From DATCSE01 sp036568605 (GTDB taxonomy: Bacteria; Pseudomonadota; Gammaproteobacteria; Burkholderiales; Burkholderiaceae_C), in assembly GCA_036568605.1 (NCBI GenBank), contig DATCSE010000042.1:1-7979 (forward strand): 7,979 nucleotides of DNA, in the 5' to 3' direction. This document shows positions 1-5,880 of the stretch, piece by piece; position 1 is the first letter of the stretch, and each line of letters opens with the position of its first letter. A model generated the notes under the pieces. It was not told where the DNA came from, ran no database searches, and saw only the letters and a list, made by a program, of their open reading frames with translations. The position numbers were made by a program, and so were the translations under genes.

Positions 1-529
1 TCTGGCGCGCACGCGCGGCCGGTCCGCCCTGCGGGCCGCGCGTGATCACGAGCCCCCAGGTGATGAGCGGGCCCGCATCGTCGGGCCAGCAGAACTGGAC
101 CGGCAACTGGCCGAGATCGACGTCGCTGCCTTGCAGCACGACCTCCTGGCACGGCGCGCTGCGCACCGACGCGGGCTTCATGTCCCACAGCGATTTGGCC
201 ATCTGCAGCAGCTTGCCAGCGTCCTTCAGGCCCTTCGGCGGCTCGGGCTCCTTCAGGCTCGCGAGCAGCCGGCCGACCTCGCGGAGCTCGGAAACATCGT
301 CGGCGCCCATCCCGAGCGCGACCCGCCGCGGGGTGCCGAAAAGGTTTGTCAAGGCTGAAATTTTGTAACCCGGGGGGTTTTGGAACCACAGGGCTGGCCC
401 GTTTCTGCGCAGCACGAAGTCACTGACCGCTGTCATTTCGAGCCGCGTGGAGACTGGCTCCGTGACCCGCTTCAGCTCTCCGCACCGTTCCAGTGCGTTC
501 ATAAAGTCACGCAAGTCACGATATCTCAT
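1..529 (-). CDS. ubiD: UbiD, 4-hydroxy-3-polyprenylbenzoate decarboxylase (N-terminal part, cut by left edge)
   Basis: Reading the minus strand from the ATG at 529-527 gives 176 uninterrupted codons to base 1. The protein starts MRYRDLRDFMNALERCGELK and carries UbiD family landmarks: GPALWFQNPPGY (44-55), NLFGTPRRVALGMG (62-75), LKEPEPPKG (92-100), and CWPDDAGPLITWGLVITRGP (147-166). It breaks off at ARQ, just before the expected NLGIYR motif. The family is usually about 490-510 residues, so roughly a third is present and the prenylated-FMN and metal-binding residues lie outside. UbiD decarboxylates the polyprenylated ring intermediate of ubiquinone synthesis, using prenylated FMN supplied by UbiX. 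The start is well fixed: an in-frame TAA lies four codons upstream and the N-terminus aligns with known UbiD starts. No Shine-Dalgarno sequence is obvious. A TCTAAT -10-like hexamer (541-546, minus strand) sits very close to the start. Identification is by remembered family sequence. Confidence 0.93.
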   Translation of the reverse strand, partial: MRYRDLRDFMNALERCGELKRVTEPVSTRLEMTAVSDFVLRRNGPALWFQNPPGYKISALTNLFGTPRRVALGMGADDVSELREVGRLLASLKEPEPPKGLKDAGKLLQMAKSLWDMKPASVRSAPCQEVVLQGSDVDLGQLPVQFCWPDDAGPLITWGLVITRGPQGGPAARARQ

Positions 530-562
530 ACGAAATCGTAATTAGAAAGGAATTTGATAGTC

Positions 563-592
563 TTGACTGGTTATGAAGCGGCTTGCTAGATT
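563..592 (+). promoter_or_regulatory. Sigma70-like promoter for the transglycosylase gene
   Basis: A TTGACT box (563-568) is followed after 18 bases by TAGATT (587-592), with a TGC extended -10 element just before it (584-586). It lies in the most AT-rich part of the divergent region between ubiD and the transglycosylase and points towards the latter. Transcription would begin near base 599, giving a leader of about 200 bases. The boxes are visible; promoter activity is inferred. Confidence 0.5.
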
Positions 593-807
593 CCGCGCCA
601 CTTGAGAGACCCGGCCGGGACAACCCGCCTCGCATCGTTGGGAATGCCGAGGACAGCCGACCGGGCCGTTGCCATGCTGGCCCGCTCATTCCGGTGTTTC
701 CGGCGCGAGCGTACCAGCCAACAATGATCACCGCCGCCCGTTCCTTGCACTTCGCGATCCGCATCCGAAGTCGGCCCGGACGGCCAGGCGGCGCATAGGA
801 GAGAAAG
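593..807 (+). other. Non-coding leader upstream of the transglycosylase
   Basis: I see no convincing gene between the putative promoter and the ATG at 808. Reading frames through it have no recognisable protein sequence. Two short inverted repeats are present: CGGGCC (662-667) with GGCCCG (679-684) around an 11-base loop, and CCGG (691-694) with CCGG (700-703). The stretch ends in a strong Shine-Dalgarno AGGAG (797-801), six bases before the start codon. If the promoter assignment is right, this is a long 5' untranslated region of unknown purpose. Confidence 0.4.
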
Positions 808-1749
808 ATGGCGAATAGCCAATCGATATCGCTGGCGCAGCACGTGGCGTCGCGATCGGCAGCGTTTGCTCGCGCTGCCGGCCGGTCCATGGCCGACTCC
901 GCTGGCGTGTTCCTGCGTGACGTGGGTCACGGCATGCTGGAGGTCAGCCACAACACGCTGGCGCTGCTCGGTTTCCTGCTGGCGGCGAGCCTGTTGTTCG
1001 TGGCCGGCCGCGCCGATGTGCGCCATGAGATCGAAACCCGTGCCTTCGGCTGGCTCCAGGCCCGCCATGAAGCGCGGCTGGACCCCGCCGTTGCGCTGGC
1101 CGAAGAGCTGAGCGAGCCGGATGCGATTGCCCGCGCGACCGCATCCGATCCGCGCGGCTTGACCCGCCAGCAGGCAGCCGTCGCACTGTGGCTGGCGCGC
1201 CGCTACCACGTCGCACCCGAGCCGGTGAGCCGACTGGTGCAGGAAGCCTGGGAGGTCGGCGGAAAGGCCGGGCTGGATCCGACGCTGATCCTCGCGGTGA
1301 TGGCGGTCGAATCGAGCTTCAACCCGTTCGCGCAGAGCGCGGTCGGGGCGCAGGGCCTGATGCAGGTCATGACCAAGGTGCACAACGACAAGTACGAGGC
1401 GTTCGGCGGCAACCACGCGGCGTTCGACCCGGTCACGAACCTGCGCGTCGGCGTGCAGGTGCTGAAGGAATGCATCGCACGCGCCGGCAGCCTCGAAGCC
1501 GGTCTGCGCTACTACGTCGGTGCCGCCAACCTGGACGAGGATGGCGGCTACGCGAACAAGGTGCTGAGCGAGCAGCAGTCGCTGCGCCTGGTCGCGGCCG
1601 GCAAGAACGTGCCGCTGCGTGTCGCCGCCCCGGCCGGGACGACCGCGCAGCCCGCGCCGGCGGCCGCCGCCAAGGAAGCGCCGGCGGCCGTCCCCTCGGC
1701 GAAGGCCGAGCACGCGAGCGCGCCGGAGCAGATCGCCCTGCTGCACTAG
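808..1749 (+). CDS. Membrane-anchored lytic transglycosylase (SLT domain)
   Basis: This 313-residue protein should cleave the MurNAc-GlcNAc bond of peptidoglycan, leaving 1,6-anhydroMurNAc ends, in the periplasm. The SLT fold spans about residues 150-255: AVESSFNP (165-172) with Glu168 as catalytic acid/base, GLMQVM (183-188), and YYVGAAN (235-241), where the family usually has a Tyr-containing YxxG/YVGA motif. Residues 51-67 form one hydrophobic segment, suggesting an N-terminal signal anchor after about 50 cytoplasmic residues; there is no lipobox. Residues 100-148 are a helical region of unclear role, and residues 270-313 are an Ala/Pro-rich, probably disordered tail. The ATG follows AGGAG by six bases and an in-frame TAG overlaps that site (796-798), so the start is firm. 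The gene is divergent from ubiD. Its TAG stop lies within the CTAG flank of an inverted-repeat element. I recognise the family but not an MltX subclass. Confidence 0.9.
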   Translation: MANSQSISLAQHVASRSAAFARAAGRSMADSAGVFLRDVGHGMLEVSHNTLALLGFLLAASLLFVAGRADVRHEIETRAFGWLQARHEARLDPAVALAEELSEPDAIARATASDPRGLTRQQAAVALWLARRYHVAPEPVSRLVQEAWEVGGKAGLDPTLILAVMAVESSFNPFAQSAVGAQGLMQVMTKVHNDKYEAFGGNHAAFDPVTNLRVGVQVLKECIARAGSLEAGLRYYVGAANLDEDGGYANKVLSEQQSLRLVAAGKNVPLRVAAPAGTTAQPAPAAAAKEAPAAVPSAKAEHASAPEQIALLH

Positions 1750-1962
1750 GGCCTGTTACCGCCATGGGAGGGCTCGCGCGACTCAGCAAAGCGGCGCCTG
1801 CAAGGTGCGCAAAGCGCAGCCGTAGTGCCGACTAAGGCGAGCATTTGCAACGCGGCAGGCGCCGCTTTGCTGAGGTCACCCATGGGCCACTTGCTGGCCC
1901 ACTTCGTGGACCAGGGGCCGGTGCCTGGCCGGGCGCCCTCCCATAGCGTTAACAGGCCCTAG
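1746..1962. mobile_element. MITE-like non-autonomous element with CTAG target duplication
   Basis: The element body is 209 bp (1750-1958). Its left end (1750-1773) and the reverse complement of its right end (1935-1958) match at 22 of 24 positions, beginning GGCCTGTTA and ending ATGGGAGGGC. CTAG occurs directly outside both ends (1746-1749 and 1959-1962), as expected of a 4-bp target duplication. It encodes no recognisable protein, so it fits a miniature inverted-repeat transposable element mobilised in trans. YTAR targets such as CTAG are typical of the IS5 subgroup, but the parent family is a guess. The left CTAG contains the transglycosylase stop codon TAG; removing the element and one CTAG restores the same stop, so the insertion left that protein intact. 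An alternative is a CTA/TAG palindromic boundary of a non-mobile intergenic repeat. Transcribed, it could act as a terminator between the transglycosylase and glyA. Confidence 0.65.
1782..1874. repeat. Internal perfect 20-bp inverted repeat within the MITE-like element
   Basis: CTCAGCAAAGCGGCGCCTGC (1782-1801) is exactly repeated in reverse complement at 1855-1874, separated by 53 bases. The loop has a small hairpin, TGCGC-AAA-GCGCA (1806-1818). The arm lies 8 bases inside the left terminal repeat but 60 bases inside the right one, so the element is asymmetric. The extra right-hand stretch has its own hairpins: GGGCCA/TGGCCC (1884-1900) and CCAGG/CCTGG (1911-1928). A 20-bp perfect stem is well beyond chance even at this GC content. 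Confidence 0.85.
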
Positions 1963-2211
1963 CGCGTCTCCGGCGCGCTACACTCCTCGGGCCGCGCGAC
2001 TGGCGATGCGGCTCCCCTCGTAGCCCCGGTGCATCCTCAACGGATGCGGGGCCGCGAACCCGGAGCCTGAGGTGGATGACCACCGGGAAGCGCGGCCGCG
2101 CATGCGCATGAGCGCTGCCGCGTTCCGCCGTTCGCCTGGGCAGCCCCGACACCTGCGTCCCGCCGGCACGCAGGTGGCTGCGGGGAGGACTGCTGACTGG
2201 GATATCCAACC
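1963..2211 (+). promoter_or_regulatory. Structured 5' leader of glyA
   Basis: These 249 non-coding bases hold several potential RNA hairpins. (a) GCCCC-(GGT bulge)-GCATCC (2023-2036) pairs with GGATGCGGGGC (2042-2052) over a TCAAC loop. (b) GGTGG-ATGA-CCACC (2071-2084), with CCC (2059-2061) able to extend the stem against GGG (2085-2087). (c) Two touching perfect palindromes, CGCGGCCGCG (2091-2100) and GCGCATGCGC (2098-2107). (d) CACCTGCGT/ACGCAGGTG (2150-2158 with 2168-2176), extendable by CCCCG/CGGGG (2144-2148 with 2181-2185). Hairpin (d) lies just ahead of the glyA ribosome-binding region. A weak -10-like TACACT (1979-1984) is the only promoter hint. I do not recognise a known riboswitch class. 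Pairings are visible; a regulatory role is inferred, and GC richness makes some pairing likely by chance. Confidence 0.35.
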
Positions 2212-3462
2212 ATGTTCGATCGCGCCCAATCCACCATCGCCAACGTCGACCCCGAGCTCTGGTCCGTCATCCAGCGCGAGAACCAGCGCCAGGAAGAGCA
2301 CATCGAGCTGATCGCCTCCGAGAACTACGCATCGCCGGCCGTGATGGCCGCGCAGGGCACGCAGCTCACCAACAAGTACGCCGAGGGCTACCCCGGCAAG
2401 CGCTACTACGGCGGCTGCGAGTTCGTCGACATCGCCGAGCAGCTCGCGATCGACCGCGTCAAGCAGCTGTTCGGCGCCCAGTTCGCCAACGTGCAGCCGA
2501 ACTCGGGCTCGCAGGCCAACCAGGGCGTGTTCTTCGGCCTGCTGCAGCCCGGCGACACGATCATGGGAATGAGCCTGGCCGAAGGCGGGCACCTGACCCA
2601 CGGGATGTCGCTGAACATGAGCGGCAAATGGTTCAAGGTCGTCAGCTACGGGCTGACCGCGGCCGAGGAGATCGACTACGACGCGATGGAGCGCACCGCG
2701 CACGAGCACAAGCCCAGGCTGATCATCGCCGGCGCGTCGGCTTACAGCCTGCGCATCGACTTCGCGCGCTTCGCGAAGGTCGCGAAGGACATCGGCGCGT
2801 ACTTCATGGTCGACATGGCGCACTACGCGGGGCTGATCGCCGCCGGCGTCTACCCGAACCCGGTGCCGCATGCCGACGTCGTCACCTCGACCACGCACAA
2901 GAGCCTGCGCGGCCCGCGCGGCGGCATCATCCTGATGAACAGCGAAGAGATCGCGAAGAAGATCAACAGCGCGATCTTCCCCGGCATCCAGGGCGGCCCG
3001 CTGATGCACGTGATCGCCGCGAAGGCGGTCGCGTTCCAGGAGGCGCTGACGCCCGAGTTCAAGGCGTACCAGCAGCAGGTCGCGTCCAACGCGGTCGTGC
3101 TCGCGCAGACGCTGATCGAGCGCGGGCTGCGCATCGTCAGCGGCCGCACCGAGAGCCATGTGATGCTGGTCGACCTGCGCCCGAAGAACCTGACCGGCAA
3201 GGAAGCCGAAGCCGTGCTGCAGCGCGCGCACATGACGTGCAACAAGAACGGCATCCCGAATGACCCGCAGAAGCCGATGGTCACGAGCGGCATCCGGCTC
3301 GGTACGCCGGCGCTGACGACACGCGGCTTCAAGGAAGCCGAGACGCGCCGCACGGCGAACCTGATCGCCGACGTGCTCGACAACCCGCACGACGAGACGA
3401 ACATCGCCGCGGTGCGCGCGAAGGTCGCCGAGCTGACGCGCGACTTCCCGGTCTACCGCTGA
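2212..3462 (+). CDS. glyA: Serine hydroxymethyltransferase
   Basis: GlyA is a cytoplasmic, PLP-dependent fold-type I enzyme that converts serine and tetrahydrofolate to glycine and 5,10-methylenetetrahydrofolate, the main source of one-carbon units. The 416 residues match the usual bacterial length (about 415-420). Conserved blocks in order are EEHIELIASENY (28-39), TNKYAEGYPGKRYYGG (53-68), NVQPNSGSQAN (93-103), the PLP-contacting VDMAHYAGL (200-208), the Schiff-base lysine K230 in STTHKSLRGPRGG, GIQGGPLMHVIAAKAVAF (258-275), and SGIRLGTPA (359-367) with R362 positioned to bind the substrate carboxylate. No key residue is missing. The ATG fits the expected N-terminus; only a weak GGGA (2199-2202) precedes it, and a stronger GGGGAGGA at 2182-2189 is too distant. 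nrdR follows after 48 bases on the same strand, so the two probably share a transcript, an arrangement common in betaproteobacteria. Confidence 0.98.
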   Translation: MFDRAQSTIANVDPELWSVIQRENQRQEEHIELIASENYASPAVMAAQGTQLTNKYAEGYPGKRYYGGCEFVDIAEQLAIDRVKQLFGAQFANVQPNSGSQANQGVFFGLLQPGDTIMGMSLAEGGHLTHGMSLNMSGKWFKVVSYGLTAAEEIDYDAMERTAHEHKPRLIIAGASAYSLRIDFARFAKVAKDIGAYFMVDMAHYAGLIAAGVYPNPVPHADVVTSTTHKSLRGPRGGIILMNSEEIAKKINSAIFPGIQGGPLMHVIAAKAVAFQEALTPEFKAYQQQVASNAVVLAQTLIERGLRIVSGRTESHVMLVDLRPKNLTGKEAEAVLQRAHMTCNKNGIPNDPQKPMVTSGIRLGTPALTTRGFKEAETRRTANLIADVLDNPHDETNIAAVRAKVAELTRDFPVYR

Positions 3463-3510
3463 CGCCAAACCGGAAGGCGGGGTCGCGCACGCGGCCCCTC
3501 TCCAACGCCC

Positions 3511-3954
3511 ATGCGCTGCCCCTTCTGCAGTCACGCGGACACCCAGGTCGTCGAGACCCGCGACTCGGACGAAGGCGATGTCGTGCGCCGACGCCGCCGC
3601 TGCCCCAGCTGCGACAAGCGCTTCACGACCTATGAGCGCGCCGAGATCGCGCTGCCCGCGGTCGTCAAGAAAGACGGCACGCGCGCCGACTTCGACATCG
3701 CGAAGATCCGCGCGTCGATGACGCTCGCGCTGCGCAAGCGGCCGGTCAGCGTCGAGCAGATCGACGCGGCAATGGAGCGCATCCAGGACAAGCTCTTGAA
3801 CAGCGGCGCCCGCGAGGTCGCGTCGGCCCGGCTCGGCGAGCTGGTGATGCGCGAGCTCAAGCGCATCGACAAGGTCGCGTACGTGCGCTTCGCATCGGTG
3901 TACCGCAGCTTCGAGGACGTCGACGAGTTCCGGCAGCTGATCCGCGACATCTGA
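3511..3954 (+). CDS. nrdR: Transcriptional repressor NrdR
   Basis: NrdR represses ribonucleotide reductase operons by binding NrdR boxes, sensing ATP/dATP through an ATP-cone. The 147-residue protein has the family length. It has an N-terminal zinc ribbon, with C3 and C6 in MRCPFC and C31 and C34 in RRRRRCPSC, then an ATP-cone at about residues 49-139 (LPAVVKKDGTRADFDIAKI and KVAYVRFASVYRSFEDVDEF). MRCPFC is the near-invariant start of the family, fixing the ATG at 3511 even though no clear Shine-Dalgarno is near; the closest purine run, GGAAGG at 3472-3477, is too far. It lies 48 bases after glyA and is likely cotranscribed. I saw no NrdR box or reductase gene in the window, so its targets are elsewhere. 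Confidence 0.98.
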   Translation: MRCPFCSHADTQVVETRDSDEGDVVRRRRRCPSCDKRFTTYERAEIALPAVVKKDGTRADFDIAKIRASMTLALRKRPVSVEQIDAAMERIQDKLLNSGAREVASARLGELVMRELKRIDKVAYVRFASVYRSFEDVDEFRQLIRDI

Positions 3955-4005
3955 GCGCGACCGCACCGCCGCCGCACTACTAGGCCACACCGCTAGGCGT
4001 TATCC

Positions 4006-4025
4006 CGGCCCCCGCCGGAGGGCCG
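4006..4025 (+). terminator. Possible hairpin after nrdR (weak terminator)
   Basis: CGGCCC (4006-4011) and GGGCCG (4020-4025) form a perfect 6-bp stem around an 8-base loop, 51 bases past the nrdR stop. No T-run follows, so it is not a classical intrinsic terminator. It may simply reflect GC richness. Its place between housekeeping genes and the pilus operon is where a boundary would be expected. Confidence 0.25.
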
Positions 4026-4120
4026 CGCGAGGCACCCCTGCCAGTGTGTCGGCCGGCCCCGGCAACAGCCTTCCTCAAGGGGACGCGCGTCGCCGCGGCG
4101 ATTCCTACAGTCTTCCCCAG

Positions 4121-4135
4121 CGACTCGATGAGTCG
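4121..4135 (+). promoter_or_regulatory. Short inverted repeat just upstream of the fimT ribosome-binding site
   Basis: CGACTC (4121-4126), GAT, GAGTCG (4130-4135) is a perfect 6-bp inverted repeat five bases before the Shine-Dalgarno GGGGAG (4141-4146) of fimT. It could be a small operator or an mRNA hairpin influencing the first pilin gene. No convincing sigma70 or sigma54 promoter was found at 3955-4120; TACAGT (4106-4111) is the only -10-like word and has no -35 partner. Function is unproven. Confidence 0.25.
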
Positions 4136-4151
4136 TCGAGGGGGAGACGGG

Positions 4152-4694
4152 ATGAACGACAACCACAACGCGGGCCAGCGCGGCATCACGCTGATCGAAG
4201 CCTGCATCACGCTGGCCGTGCTGGCCACCGTGGCGGCCAGCGCCGCACCGGGCATGCGCGGCCTGATCGACGCACGCCGGCTCGCCGGCGCCGCGACCCA
4301 GCTCGGGTACGACCTGCAGTTCGCACGCGGCGCGGCCATCGCCCGCAACCAGCGCGTGCGCTTCAGCGTGCAGACCTCGGTGGCGGGCAGCTGCTACGTG
4401 ATCCACACCGGCGCCGCCGGCCAGTGCGACTGCCACCGCGGCGACGGCCCGGCCGTGTGCGGCAGCGATGCACAGGAGCTGCGCACGGTCCGGCTGAGCA
4501 GCGCGGACCGCGTGGCGATGCAAAGCAACGTCGCTTCCATCCTGTTCGATCCGCTGCACGGCACGAGCACGCCAACCGGCACGCTGCGTCTCGTCGGCGC
4601 CGACGGCCGCGAGGTGCGCCAGATCGTCAACGTGCTGGGCCGGGTGCGTGCCTGCTCGCCGCAAGGCAGCGTGCCGGGCTACCGGGCGTGCTGA
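4152..4694 (+). CDS. fimT: FimT/GspH-type minor pilin (pseudopilin)
   Basis: This 180-residue prepilin has a short leader ending QRG (9-11), cut by PilD before I12 (+1), with Glu16 at +5 and a hydrophobic helix ITLIEACITLAVLATVAASA (12-31). LQFARGAAIARNQRVRFSV (55-73) is characteristic of the GspH/FimT family. The C-terminus contains GRVR (163-166) followed by CSPQGSVPGYRAC; a GRxR motif at this place is known from DNA-binding FimT proteins used in natural transformation. Cysteines at 81, 92, 94, 103, 168 and 180 suggest disulfides in the periplasm. The protein belongs to the inner-membrane minor-pilin complex that primes pilus assembly. The ATG at 4152 is preferred because GGGGAG precedes it by five bases and the leader length is normal; the frame is open upstream to a GTG at 4044, but that would give an implausible leader. 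It is first of five closely spaced pilin genes, and its stop overlaps the pilE Shine-Dalgarno. Confidence 0.88.
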   Translation: MNDNHNAGQRGITLIEACITLAVLATVAASAAPGMRGLIDARRLAGAATQLGYDLQFARGAAIARNQRVRFSVQTSVAGSCYVIHTGAAGQCDCHRGDGPAVCGSDAQELRTVRLSSADRVAMQSNVASILFDPLHGTSTPTGTLRLVGADGREVRQIVNVLGRVRACSPQGSVPGYRAC

Positions 4695-4705
4695 AGGAGT
4701 GTGCG

Positions 4706-5176
4706 ATGAAGACGACCCGGACGATGTCCATCATCCACCCGCGCCGCCGTGCCGCTGCCGGCTTCACGCTGATCGAAACGCTCGCGGCCTTGGCGATCGT
4801 CGGCGTGCTCGCCGGCATCGCGTACCCGAGTTTCGAAGGGCCGATCCTGAAGGCGCGGCGCACCGAGGGGCTGGTCGCGTTGATGACGCTGCAAATGGCC
4901 CAGGAGCGCTGGCGCTCGAACAACCGCCGCTATGCGACGCTCAGCGAGCTCGGCACCTCGGCGGCGACTCCGACCCGGCTCTACACGCTGCAAGTCGTCT
5001 CGGCCGACGAGGACGGCTATGAGCTGCGCGCCACCGCGATGGGCGTGCAGGCGCGCGACCGCGCGTGCCGGCGGCTGTCGCTCAGCGTCTCGGGCGGGAA
5101 CGTCGTGCACGCGTCCGGCGCCGATGCCGAGTCGTCGAACGACGCCTCGGCGAACCGGCGCTGCTGGGGATTGTGA
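4706..5176 (+). CDS. pilE: PilE-type minor pilin
   Basis: This 156-residue type IV pilin-like protein has a basic leader (HPRRRAAAG, 11-19), peptidase cleavage after G19, then FTLIETLAALAIVGVLAGIA (20-39) with F20 at +1 and Glu24 at +5. Later features match the minor pilin PilE group: RRTEGLVALM (51-60), AQERWRSNNRRYATLSELG (65-83), YTLQVVSADEDGYELRATAMG (93-113), QARDRAC (115-121), and a terminal Cys-Trp (C153-W154). C121 and C153 probably form the conserved C-terminal disulfide loop. PilE is thought to link the minor-pilin tip complex to the major pilin. AAGGAG (4694-4699) lies six bases before the ATG and overlaps the fimT stop, pointing to translational coupling. The major pilin is less likely because of the context, though FimA/PilE-like major pilins share this layout. 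Confidence 0.85.
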   Translation: MKTTRTMSIIHPRRRAAAGFTLIETLAALAIVGVLAGIAYPSFEGPILKARRTEGLVALMTLQMAQERWRSNNRRYATLSELGTSAATPTRLYTLQVVSADEDGYELRATAMGVQARDRACRRLSLSVSGGNVVHASGADAESSNDASANRRCWGL

Positions 5177-5178
5177 CG

Positions 5179-5847
5179 ATGACGCTCGAACGGAATGCAC
5201 GAGGCCTGTCGCTGGTCGAGCTGCTGGTCGGCCTGGCGCTCTCGCTGCTGATCGCCGCGGCGGCCACCGCGCTGCTGGTCGACAACCTGCGTGAGAACCG
5301 CAAGCTGCTGACCGACGCACGTGTCACGCAGGAGCTGCGCGGCGCGATGGACCTGATGGTCCGCGAGGCGCGGCGGGCCGGTCATTGGGGCGCAGCAGCG
5401 ACCCGCAGCGGCACCATGTCCAACCCCTACGCCGCGATCGCACCGAACGCGGCTGCCTCCGATGCGATGGCGCTGCGCTATTCGCAGGACGACAGCAGCG
5501 TTGTCGACAACAACACGGTCGACAGCGCCGAGCAGTTCGGCTTCCGGCTGCGCGGCGGCGCGATCGAGGCGCAGCTCGGCGAGCGCAATTGGCAGGCGGT
5601 GACGGATGCGACGGCCATGGTCATCACGCGCCTGCGCATCGAGCCGCATGTCGAGAGCACCGAGCTCGAATCCGCCTGCAGCCTTGCATGCGCCGGCATG
5701 CCGTCGTGCGTGGGACCGCGCGTACAAGTGCGCAGCCTGGTCATCGAGGTCGGTGCGCGCGCCGCGAACGACGCCGCGATCACGCGCAGCGCGCGAACGA
5801 CCGTTCGGCTGCGCAACGACGACGTGTCGGCCGGCTGCGCGGTTTGA
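5179..5847 (+). CDS. pilW: PilW-type minor pilin
   Basis: A 222-residue prepilin: leader MTLERNARG, cleavage after G9, L10 at +1, Glu14 at +5, and hydrophobic helix LSLVELLVGLALSLLIAAAA (10-29). Residues 40-70, ending in LMVREARRAGHWG (59-71), match the helical N-terminal half of PilW-like proteins, which are GspJ-related. The remainder is a variable beta-rich domain (for example DAMALRYSQDD, 95-105) with cysteines at 167, 171, 177 and 220. PilW is a core minor pilin that assembles with PilV, PilX and PilE and helps display PilY1 at the pilus tip. The ATG is two bases after the pilE stop, with GGGGA at 5166-5170 inside the end of pilE, so translation is probably coupled. The assignment rests on the N-terminal pattern and gene order; the C-terminal domain alone would not identify it. 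Confidence 0.8.
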   Translation: MTLERNARGLSLVELLVGLALSLLIAAAATALLVDNLRENRKLLTDARVTQELRGAMDLMVREARRAGHWGAAATRSGTMSNPYAAIAPNAAASDAMALRYSQDDSSVVDNNTVDSAEQFGFRLRGGAIEAQLGERNWQAVTDATAMVITRLRIEPHVESTELESACSLACAGMPSCVGPRVQVRSLVIEVGARAANDAAITRSARTTVRLRNDDVSAGCAV

Positions 5848-5880
5848 GGCGGCATCGCCATCACCTCCAGGGTTTCGAAA

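Noticed and set aside
42..368. Plus-strand open frames at the left edge (42-368 and 131-358)
   Set aside because: The minus strand here encodes UbiD without interruption, and the plus-strand translations have no family resemblance.
586..1746. A 386-codon minus-strand frame opposite the transglycosylase
   Set aside because: The plus strand encodes an SLT domain with its catalytic motif and a good ribosome-binding site; the antisense frame has neither a domain nor plausible composition.
1750..1958. The inverted-repeat element as a tRNA, attachment site or CRISPR fragment
   Set aside because: No cloverleaf or anticodon arm, no integrase nearby, and no regularly spaced direct repeats; the symmetry is inverted, as in a transposon-like element.
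2060..2185. SAH, THF or glycine riboswitch ahead of glyA
   Set aside because: The AGCGCTGCCG stretch at 2111-2120 is slightly reminiscent of the SAH riboswitch core, but the flanking conserved blocks are missing, and I could not match THF or glycine aptamer cores.
1978..3990. A 670-codon open frame on the minus strand across glyA and nrdR
   Set aside because: It is antisense to two certain genes, has low-complexity Arg/Ala/Asp/Leu/Val composition and no recognisable domain. It arises because GC-rich third positions suppress stops on the other strand.
4030..4150. Sigma54 promoter for the pilus operon
   Set aside because: No GG-N10-GC arrangement resembling TGGCAC-N5-TTGC was found in the intergenic region.
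4044..4151. An upstream GTG start extending fimT by 36 residues
   Set aside because: It would give a prepilin leader of 47 residues, without a ribosome-binding site, whereas the ATG at 4152 has GGGGAG at the right distance and a normal 11-residue leader.
4437..4445. RGD tripeptide in FimT (residues 96-98) as an integrin-binding motif
   Set aside because: RGD is common by chance in Arg/Gly/Asp-rich proteins, and nothing suggests an animal-host adhesin function here.
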